A stretch of DNA of 8,462 bases from BS750m-G4 sp964472195 (GTDB lineage Bacteria; Bacteroidota; Ignavibacteria; Tepidaquicellales; Tepidaquicellaceae), in NCBI GenBank assembly GCA_964472195.1, contig CAYYJH010000104.1, positions 1-8,462 of the forward strand, read 5' to 3'. Each line of letters begins with the position of its first letter. The first letter of the stretch is position 1. The position numbers and the translations under genes were made by a program. Shown piece after piece: positions 1 through 6,139 of the stretch. A model generated the notes under the pieces. The model had not been told where the DNA came from. It was given only the letters and a program-made list of their open reading frames with translations, and made no database searches.

Positions 1-1
1 T

Positions 2-466
2 GTTTTTGAAATGGATGCTGACTTTTCACATGACCCTAAATATTTAAAATCATTTATAGATGAAATAGATAATGGATATGATTTAGTTGTTGGTTCCAGG
101 TATATAAACGGAGTATCGGTCGTTAATTGGCCCATCAGTAGATTAATATTAAGTTATACGGCAAACATTTACACCAGATTAGTTACAGGACTCAAGGTTA
201 AAGATACAACCGCTGGATTTATGTGCTACAGAGTACATGCATTATCCCAAATTAATCTCAATAATATTCATTCAAATGGTTACTCTTTTCAAATTGAAAT
301 GAAGTTTAAATTTTATAAGAAAGGTTTCAAAATAAAAGAGATTCCGATTTTGTTTATTGACAGACGAGCGGGAAGCTCCAAGATGTCGAAGAGAGTTGTT
401 TATGAAGCCTATTTTATGGTTTGGAAATTAAAGTTTAAATCAATAATCGGTAGATTAAATAAGTAA
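2..466 (+). CDS. Polyprenyl-phosphate mannosyl/glycosyltransferase, DPM1-like GT2 family (5' truncated by window edge)
   Basis: The reading frame is open from the first bases, so the window cuts the gene; about 85-90 N-terminal residues would be missing relative to the usual family length (inference). The visible part contains the metal-binding signature of DPM1-type enzymes, EMDADFSHDP, right at the edge, then GSRY, a KDTTAGFMCYR motif, GYSFQIEM, and a C-terminal IPI..FIDRRAGSSKMS, all in the order known for dolichol/polyprenyl-phosphate mannose synthases. The family transfers a hexose from a nucleotide sugar to a polyprenyl phosphate at the inner face of the cytoplasmic membrane, providing a lipid-linked donor for glycan modification. 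No C-terminal membrane domain is present, so it is the short soluble form. It precedes wecB by 60 bases, consistent with a surface-glycan locus. The sugar cannot be told from sequence; glucose and mannose are both possible. An ATG at 11 lies inside the conserved motif and is not the start. Confidence 0.9.
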   Translation, partial: VFEMDADFSHDPKYLKSFIDEIDNGYDLVVGSRYINGVSVVNWPISRLILSYTANIYTRLVTGLKVKDTTAGFMCYRVHALSQINLNNIHSNGYSFQIEMKFKFYKKGFKIKEIPILFIDRRAGSSKMSKRVVYEAYFMVWKLKFKSIIGRLNK

Positions 467-526
467 ACAATTTAAAACTTTTAAATAGCATATAGTGGTT
501 TAACTCCTACTCTTATAATTCAGATT

Positions 527-1693
527 ATGAAAAAGAAAATGTTAAAAAGGATTCTTATTGTTTTTGGTACAAGACCAGAAGCCATAAAGATGGCACCATT
601 AATTAAAGAATTTGAAAATTATAAAAACGATTTTGAAGTTAAGGTTTGTGTTACAGCACAACACCGTAGTATGTTAGACCAGGTTTTGGATATTTTCGAT
701 ATAAATGTTGATTATGACCTTGATATAATGAAGCACGATCAAGATTTGTATGACGTTACAAGCAAAGTCTTATTGAACTTGAGAAATGTTTTACGAGAAA
801 TTAATCCGGAGCTTGTATTAGTACAGGGAGATACAACAACGACATTTGCAACATCATTGGCAAGTTTTTATGAGAAGATTTCCATTGGTCATGTAGAAGC
901 TGGTTTAAGAACTGGTAACATTTATTCACCCTGGCCCGAAGAAATGAATCGAAAATTAACAAGCTGTATAGCAAAATATCATTTCCCTCCAACTGAGACT
1001 TCTAAAAAGAATCTCTTAGATGAAGGAGTTGATCCTCAAAGTTTATTCGTCACAGGCAATACAGTTATAGATGCATTGTTTATGGTAGTTGAAAGAATTA
1101 AGGATGATAAAATGCTTACAAATCGAATTAAGTCCGAAATTAATCAAAAGGGTTATAATGTTAGTAATATCTATAATGGTAAAAAACTTATTCTTGTTAC
1201 GGGACATAGAAGAGAAAATTTTGGTGAGGGTTTTATCAATATCTGTGAAGCGTTAAAAGAAGTTGCAATAAGATATGAAGAATTTGATATTTTATATCCT
1301 GTGCATTTAAATCCTAATGTTCAAAAACCTGTATATAAAATCTTATCAGATTTAAAAAATGTTTTCCTGATTGAACCAATTGATTATCTTCCTTTCGTTT
1401 ACTTAATGAGTAAGTCTTACATTATAATTACAGATAGTGGTGGTGTACAGGAGGAAGCTCCAAGTTTAGGGAAACCTGTATTAGTCATGCGTGATACAAC
1501 CGAGAGACCGGAAGCAGTAGATGCAGGAACAGTAAAGATTGTCGGAACAGACAAAGATAGAATCGTAAAAGAGACTGGATTGTTGATTGAGAACCGGAAG
1601 ATATACAACGAAATGTCGAAGGCTCATAATCCTTACGGAGATGGGAAAGCCTGTCAAAGAATTCTAAATATTTTGAAGCGCGAATTACAATAG
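527..1693 (+). CDS. wecB: UDP-N-acetylglucosamine 2-epimerase (non-hydrolysing)
   Basis: This 388-residue protein has the usual length of non-hydrolysing UDP-GlcNAc 2-epimerases, which interconvert UDP-GlcNAc and UDP-ManNAc in the cytoplasm for surface polysaccharides. The two Rossmann-like halves carry all family motifs: FGTRPEAIKMAP (13-24), VQGDTTTTF (99-107), GHVEAGLRT (121-129), PWPEEMNR (135-142), TGHRRENFG (225-233), TDSGGVQEE (302-310) and RDTTERPEA (322-330). By a constant offset to the E. coli enzyme, the catalytic residues D95, E117, E131 and H213 correspond to D102, E124, E138 and H227, so it should be active. The start is uncertain: ATG at 527 and a second ATG at 539 (residue 5) both fit, and neither has a Shine-Dalgarno sequence. 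Its place between two glycosyltransferase genes suggests it feeds ManNAc or a derived sugar into the same glycan. No downstream UDP-ManNAc dehydrogenase is visible, so the final sugar is unknown. Confidence 0.96.
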   Translation: MKKKMLKRILIVFGTRPEAIKMAPLIKEFENYKNDFEVKVCVTAQHRSMLDQVLDIFDINVDYDLDIMKHDQDLYDVTSKVLLNLRNVLREINPELVLVQGDTTTTFATSLASFYEKISIGHVEAGLRTGNIYSPWPEEMNRKLTSCIAKYHFPPTETSKKNLLDEGVDPQSLFVTGNTVIDALFMVVERIKDDKMLTNRIKSEINQKGYNVSNIYNGKKLILVTGHRRENFGEGFINICEALKEVAIRYEEFDILYPVHLNPNVQKPVYKILSDLKNVFLIEPIDYLPFVYLMSKSYIIITDSGGVQEEAPSLGKPVLVMRDTTERPEAVDAGTVKIVGTDKDRIVKETGLLIENRKIYNEMSKAHNPYGDGKACQRILNILKRELQ

Positions 1694-1711
1694 CCCGGTT
1701 TGTTGTATAAT
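1684..1711 (+). promoter_or_regulatory. Possible sigma70-like promoter before the fusion glycosyltransferase gene
   Basis: A perfect TATAAT at 1706-1711 is preceded, with a 16-base spacer, by ATTACA at 1684-1689 (four of six matches to TTGACA), which overlaps the 3' end of wecB. Transcription would begin near 1718, leaving a leader of about 70 bases before the ATG at 1788. In DNA this AT-rich such matches arise often by chance, and Bacteroidota-type promoters use different consensus elements, so this is only a candidate. Confidence 0.25.
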
Positions 1712-1787
1712 GGATTTATTTTATTTGAAATTTATTACTAAATATGCTAAATACTTTATTAAGAGTGTGATTAGAACTTAAAAACTG

Positions 1788-3731
1788 ATGATAGATATTT
1801 CAATCATTATAGTGAATTACAATGTAAAGGATTTGTTAGACAATTGTATTGCATCTATTTACAAAGCAAATACCAAAAATAACTATATTGAGATTTTTGT
1901 GGTTGATAATAATTCTATCGATGGAAGTGCCAATTTTATTAGGAACAAGTATCCTGAAGTAAAATTATTTGTCAATAGGTCAAATATAGGATTTTCGAAA
2001 GCGAATAATATAGCACTCAAGCAAGCAAAAGGGAATTATGTATTAATATTAAATCCTGATACCGTTCTTGAAGAGGGATCTTTTGAAAAACTTATTTCAT
2101 TTTGTGAAAGTCAAGATCGCATAGGTGCTGTAACCTCAAAACTTATTCTTGCCAACGGGAAACTTGATTTTGCATGTAAAAGAAGTTTTCCTACTTTATC
2201 TGTTGCCTTACCCAGAATGCTAGGACTATCAAAGTTTTTTCCAAAAAGTAAAATGTTTGGAAAATACAATCTAACGTATCTTGATGAAAATAAAATTCAT
2301 GAAGTCGATGCAATTTGCGGGGCTTTCATGTTTATTCCTGCAAAAATATTAAAAGAATCAGGCCTTTTTGATGAAGACTTCTTTATGTATGGTGAAGATC
2401 TTGACCTTTGTTATAGAATTAAAAAAAATGGTTATAAAGTCTTTTATTATCCAGAGGTAACTACAATTCATTTGAAGGGTTCGAGTACACAAAAGACTCA
2501 CCTGTCGTATGTGAATAATTTTTACGGATCGATGATTATTTTTATTAAAAAGAATTTCACCGGTATTCCTCGTACACTTTCTTTTATTCTACAATTAGGA
2601 ATAATTTACAGATCTATCCTTTCTTATACTAAAAGAATTTTAAATTTTTTATCACTTCCATTTATAGATATAGTACTGATATATTTCTCCTTAATAATTT
2701 CTGTTTACTTAAGATTTCAAATTTTTCCTGATTTAAATTATTTGTTCATAATTACAGTTTACGTTTTTGTTTGGATTTCTCTTTTAGCAATTTTCGGACT
2801 TTATTCAAGGAAAAATAGTCTTTCATTAAAGAAAACATTTAATGCAATTATTGTAGGTTTCTTCATTAATTCATCGATTACTTATTTTTTTAAACAGTAT
2901 GCATATTCAAGAGGTGTAATTTTGACATCAACAATAATATCTTTATCTTTGTTGTTGATTTGGCGAGGATCAGCAAGCCTTTATAAGTTTTTTGTTTCTA
3001 AAAACATTTTGCTTAACAAAGTAAATCTGCTTGTCGTAGGTGGGAATGAATTAACGCAGAATATTGAAGATAAATTGGTATCGAAGTATAATGTACTCTT
3101 TTTCAAAAGACAAAACAATAATACAAATATTGAGGATCTTGAAGAAACAATACAAATTCAAAATATTCATCAAGTGGTTTTTTCAGGTGATCATTTTTCA
3201 AACCAGGAAATACTTCAAACAATGTGGTCTTTTAGAAATAGGAATATTCAGTTTAATATCGTTCCATCAGGGAAAGATCTAATACTATCAAAACTAAATA
3301 AAAATATTTATGACCTTTCACTTTTGGAAATTGAGTATAATATTAATAATAAATTAAATATATTTTTAAAAAGATTTTTCGATATTGTACTTTCGTTCTT
3401 TTTGCTTATTATAATTTATCCTTTTGTATTTCTATATCATGTACTAACCAAGAAAGACCTTTCTAAACATACATCAAAGTTACTTTTACTTCCGAAGGTT
3501 TTTTCAGGAAAGATGAGTTTTATAGGTATACCAACCTGGTATGAGATAAAAAACAAAGAATATTTAGGTAAAAAGGGTTTGACAGGATTAATCCAGTTAA
3601 ATTACTACGATAGTATTACTGATGAAGAAATGGATAATTATAATATTTTTTATGCAAAGAACCAATCGTTAATTCTTGATACCGAAATTATCTTAAAGAC
3701 CTTATTTTCATTGTTAAAAAATAAAAAATAA
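1788..3731 (+). CDS. Fusion of WbbL-like GT2 glycosyltransferase with a catalytically incomplete polyprenyl glycosylphosphotransferase module
   Basis: The 647 residues fall into parts. Residues 1-235 are a family 2 glycosyltransferase of the rhamnosyltransferase/WbbL type: VVDNNS (38-43), NIGFSKANN (66-74), LNPDT (88-92, with the metal-binding Asp), ICGAFMFIPA (176-185) and FFMYGEDLDLCYRIKKNGYK (198-217). Residues 290-392 hold about four membrane segments (293-309, 318-337, 351-368, 377-392), then a Rossmann-like stretch starting NLLVVGG (413-419), matching the N-terminal half of WbaP/WcaJ-type polyprenyl glycosylphosphotransferases. Residues 528-550 are the KRxxDxxxS membrane helix of that family, and 568-647 resemble its C-terminal end (LPKVFSGKMSFIG, GLTGLIQLN, LDTEIILKTL). 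The middle of the catalytic domain, about 60-70 residues including the usual KFRSM, DPR and SLDE motifs, is absent, so phosphosugar transfer is unlikely. The GT2 part probably transfers a sugar to a lipid-linked glycan at the membrane. The stop is 3 bases before accA, so the two are probably co-transcribed. No Shine-Dalgarno is seen. Confidence 0.85.
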   Translation: MIDISIIIVNYNVKDLLDNCIASIYKANTKNNYIEIFVVDNNSIDGSANFIRNKYPEVKLFVNRSNIGFSKANNIALKQAKGNYVLILNPDTVLEEGSFEKLISFCESQDRIGAVTSKLILANGKLDFACKRSFPTLSVALPRMLGLSKFFPKSKMFGKYNLTYLDENKIHEVDAICGAFMFIPAKILKESGLFDEDFFMYGEDLDLCYRIKKNGYKVFYYPEVTTIHLKGSSTQKTHLSYVNNFYGSMIIFIKKNFTGIPRTLSFILQLGIIYRSILSYTKRILNFLSLPFIDIVLIYFSLIISVYLRFQIFPDLNYLFIITVYVFVWISLLAIFGLYSRKNSLSLKKTFNAIIVGFFINSSITYFFKQYAYSRGVILTSTIISLSLLLIWRGSASLYKFFVSKNILLNKVNLLVVGGNELTQNIEDKLVSKYNVLFFKRQNNNTNIEDLEETIQIQNIHQVVFSGDHFSNQEILQTMWSFRNRNIQFNIVPSGKDLILSKLNKNIYDLSLLEIEYNINNKLNIFLKRFFDIVLSFFLLIIIYPFVFLYHVLTKKDLSKHTSKLLLLPKVFSGKMSFIGIPTWYEIKNKEYLGKKGLTGLIQLNYYDSITDEEMDNYNIFYAKNQSLILDTEIILKTLFSLLKNKK

Positions 3732-3734
3732 ATA

Positions 3735-4685
3735 ATGGCTTCAACACCACTTGACTTTGAAAAACCGATTATAGAACTCGAGAAGAAAATTGAAGAAATG
3801 CGGAGTATATCTGGGCAAGTGGATATCGCTTCTGAAATTAGTAATCTTGAAATAAAGATAAACAATTTAAGAGATAGTATTTTTAAAAATTTGACTCCAT
3901 GGCAAATTGTTCAGCTTGCCCGTCATCCCGAAAGACCTTATACTCTGGATTATATTAATTTGATGACTGAAAATTTTATTGAATTACACGGTGACAGACA
4001 GTTCGGGGATGACAAAGCTCTGGTCGGAGGTTTTGCAGAATTAGATGGTCGGAGTGTTATGTTTATTGGGCAGCAGAAAGGCAGGGATACAAAGTCTAAC
4101 CTGTATCGGAATTTTGGCATGTTAAATCCTGAAGGCTATAGGAAGGCACTAAGGCTGATGAAACTTGCTGAAAAATTTAATAAACCTGTTGTAACATTAA
4201 TAGATACTCCAGGAGCATTTCCTGGTATAGAAGCTGAAGAAAGAGGACAGGCAGAAGCTATTGCAAAAAATCTTTTTGAAATGTCAAGGCTTAAGGTTCC
4301 AATTATAGTTGTTATAATTGGAGAGGGTGCCTCAGGAGGTGCTCTGGGTATAGGTATTGGAGACAGGGTATTGATGCTAAAATATTGTTGGTATTCTGTA
4401 ATATCACCGGAATCCTGTTCATCAATTTTATGGCGGAGTTGGGATTTTAAGGAACAAGCGGCAGATGCTTTGAAATTAACAGCTAACGACCTACATAAGC
4501 TCGGCATCATCGATCGAATTGTTGAGGAACCTGTTGGTGGAGCACATAGAAATCACCTCGAAGCAGCAAATTTATTAAAAGCTGTTTTATTGGAAGAACT
4601 TGAACTCGTTTCTAAATTAAAGAAAGATAAATTGCTTGAGAATCGTATTAACAAATTTGGTGAAATGGGCTTTTTCAGGGAATAA
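3735..4685 (+). CDS. accA: Acetyl-CoA carboxylase carboxyltransferase subunit alpha
   Basis: At 316 residues this is a full-length AccA, the alpha half of the carboxyltransferase that moves CO2 from carboxybiotin to acetyl-CoA, giving malonyl-CoA for fatty-acid synthesis in the cytoplasm. The N-terminus (residues 6-50) is the typical helical region (LDFEKPIIELEKKIEEM), followed by RHPERPYTLDYI (63-74), HGDRQFGDD (85-93), IDTPGAFPGIEAEERGQ (156-172), the GEGASGGALGIGIGD oxyanion loop (196-210) and YSVISPESCSSILW (220-233). The family motifs appear intact. The ATG at 3735 follows the stop of the glycosyltransferase fusion by 3 bases, so translation may be coupled; it lacks its own Shine-Dalgarno. 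Its partner AccD, the biotin carrier AccB and biotin carboxylase AccC are not in the window, which is common because acc genes are often scattered. The link to the envelope gene upstream may be only shared transcription. Confidence 0.97.
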   Translation: MASTPLDFEKPIIELEKKIEEMRSISGQVDIASEISNLEIKINNLRDSIFKNLTPWQIVQLARHPERPYTLDYINLMTENFIELHGDRQFGDDKALVGGFAELDGRSVMFIGQQKGRDTKSNLYRNFGMLNPEGYRKALRLMKLAEKFNKPVVTLIDTPGAFPGIEAEERGQAEAIAKNLFEMSRLKVPIIVVIIGEGASGGALGIGIGDRVLMLKYCWYSVISPESCSSILWRSWDFKEQAADALKLTANDLHKLGIIDRIVEEPVGGAHRNHLEAANLLKAVLLEELELVSKLKKDKLLENRINKFGEMGFFRE

Positions 4686-4737
4686 ATTAAGGGTATTAAT
4701 ATAAAGACTTTTCAGAATATTTGAAAAAATTCAACAA

Positions 4738-6051
4738 TTGACAGATAATAAGTATACAAAATTCTTGATAAAGGGTGGTAATCCTTTGAATGGAAACGTA
4801 AGTGTCTCAGGTGCAAAAAATTCAGCAACTAAAATAATAGTTGCTTCATTACTTACTGATGAACCATGTACAATATTTAACTCACCAAATAAAATCAGCG
4901 ATTTAACTGTTACTTCTAATATCTGTACTCACGTTGGTAGTCAGGTATCTTCTATCGATAACAAATTGGAGATACAAACTAAAGAAATAAAAAGCAATAT
5001 TATTCCCCAGGATTTAGGAAATTTAAACCGGATTGCAATACTTCTTGCTGGTCCGTTATTACTCAGAACAGGCATGGCAGAAATCCCTATACCGGGAGGA
5101 TGCAAAATCGGTTCACGCCCTTTAAATTTTCATATAGAAGGATTGAGGAAATTAGGTTGTTATGTTGAAACAAAAGACGATTTCTATGTATTGAAAGCAG
5201 ATGGCTTGATAGGAGAGAATATACATCTGGATTATCCGAGTGTGGGTGCTACAGAAAACATTTTAATTTCAAGCACACTTGCGAAAGGTAGAACTATATT
5301 AACAAACGCTGCTGTTGAACCGGAAATCATTGATCTTATCAAGTTTCTACAAAAGATGGGTGCGATTATTGAGATTAGTACTGATAGAAAAATTACAATA
5401 GAAGGTGTCGAGAAACTAACTGGTGCAGATCATACTGTAATCCCTGATAGAAATCAAGCTGCTTCTTTTGCCTGTGCTTGCCTTGCTTCAAAAGGTGACG
5501 TCTTCATAGAGAATGCCAGGCAGGATGATCTTATCACTTTTCTAAATTCAGTTAGGAGAATTGGTGGGAAGTATGAAATAAATGATGAAGGTATAAGATT
5601 TTATTATGATGGTTTACTTAATTCAGTTGCAATTGAAACAAATGTTCATCCGGGTTTTATGACTGACTGGCAGCAGCCTTTTGTAATATTAATGTCGCAA
5701 TCCAAAGGCTTATCTATAATACACGAAACTGTTTATGAAAAAAGATTCGGCTATGTCGAAGCATTGAAGCAAATGGGAGCGGAAATTGAATTATACAATA
5801 CTTGTTTAGGAAGCTCACCATGTAGATTTATGAACACTCAATATAATCATAGTGCAGTCGTAAAAGGACCAACCAAATTAAAATCTGCAGAAATAGATAT
5901 TCCAGATCTGAGAGCCGGTTTTTCGTATTTAATTGCAGGTGTAATTGCAGAAGGTGAAACTCTTGTCAACGGATCAGTTTATATTGATAGAGGTTATGAA
6001 GATATAGACCTTAAGTTAAGAGATCTTGGTGCTGATATCAAACGCGTTTGA
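4738..6051 (+). CDS. murA: UDP-N-acetylglucosamine 1-carboxyvinyltransferase, divergent MurA with a TTG start
   Basis: MurA joins the enolpyruvyl group of phosphoenolpyruvate to UDP-GlcNAc, the first committed step of peptidoglycan synthesis in the cytoplasm. The 437 residues keep the key positions by alignment to E. coli MurA: K27-N28 (K22/N23, VSGAKN), C122 in PGGCKIGSRP (catalytic C115, fosfomycin target), R127 (R120), D310 in HPGFMTD (D305) and R392 in PDLRAG (R397). It ends with the typical YIDRGYEDIDLKLRDLGADI. Compared with E. coli it has about 15-18 extra residues at 352-380 (including SSPCRF and NHSAVVKGPTKL), which mark a divergent MurA subfamily. TTG at 4738 is the only usual start: the frame closes at TAA 4702-4704 upstream, and the next in-frame ATG (residue 113) would remove conserved motifs. 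No Shine-Dalgarno precedes it. It starts 52 bases after accA. Whether a second, standard MurA exists elsewhere cannot be seen. Confidence 0.92.
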   Translation: MTDNKYTKFLIKGGNPLNGNVSVSGAKNSATKIIVASLLTDEPCTIFNSPNKISDLTVTSNICTHVGSQVSSIDNKLEIQTKEIKSNIIPQDLGNLNRIAILLAGPLLLRTGMAEIPIPGGCKIGSRPLNFHIEGLRKLGCYVETKDDFYVLKADGLIGENIHLDYPSVGATENILISSTLAKGRTILTNAAVEPEIIDLIKFLQKMGAIIEISTDRKITIEGVEKLTGADHTVIPDRNQAASFACACLASKGDVFIENARQDDLITFLNSVRRIGGKYEINDEGIRFYYDGLLNSVAIETNVHPGFMTDWQQPFVILMSQSKGLSIIHETVYEKRFGYVEALKQMGAEIELYNTCLGSSPCRFMNTQYNHSAVVKGPTKLKSAEIDIPDLRAGFSYLIAGVIAEGETLVNGSVYIDRGYEDIDLKLRDLGADIKRV

Positions 6052-6123
6052 TTTTTAGATACCATCATTTTATTTACAAACAGCACTTCTTAATATTTAT
6101 GTAACATTATTAAATTTAGCATT

Positions 6124-6128
6124 GGAGA
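6124..6128 (+). promoter_or_regulatory. Shine-Dalgarno-like GGAGA for the acyl-CoA carboxylase beta gene
   Basis: GGAGA lies 11 bases before the ATG at 6140. It stands out because the other ATG-started genes here lack a recognisable ribosome binding site. It supports 6140 as the start, though the spacing is on the long side. Confidence 0.45.
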
Positions 6129-6139
6129 TATATTAAGAT

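Noticed and set aside
471..485. Perfect AT palindrome (two 7-base arms around a single C) after the first glycosyltransferase stop, possible terminator
   Set aside because: The loop is one base and the stem is all A/T, so a stable hairpin is unlikely and no T-run follows. It is probably a chance palindrome in AT-rich DNA.
801..992. Antisense open frame of 63 codons
   Set aside because: It lies wholly inside wecB, whose motifs are continuous on the + strand. The peptide has no recognisable features. The same applies to the minus-strand frame at 1417-1608.
3064..3282. Overlapping + strand open frame of 72 codons inside the fusion gene
   Set aside because: The main frame encodes the Rossmann-like domain through this stretch without interruption. 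The alternative translation is Lys/Ile/Phe-rich noise typical of AT-rich DNA.
3440..3530. Frameshift as the cause of the missing phosphotransferase catalytic segment
   Set aside because: Both flanking conserved parts are in the same frame with no stop between them, and I did not recognise the missing motifs in the other-frame products of the region, so an in-frame deletion fits better.
3650..3865. Minus-strand open frame bridging the end of the fusion gene and the start of accA
   Set aside because: It crosses two well-supported genes and has no recognisable motif or ribosome binding site.
4136..4510. Antisense open frame of 124 codons
   Set aside because: It mirrors the most conserved part of accA (oxyanion loop and PESC motif). 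A long antisense frame there is a codon-usage shadow, and no start context or known domain is seen.
6073..6107. TTTACA followed by TA-rich hexamers as a promoter before the carboxylase beta gene
   Set aside because: No hexamer resembling TATAAT falls at a 16-18 base spacing; the better matches sit at 12 or 23 bases, so it is not supportable.
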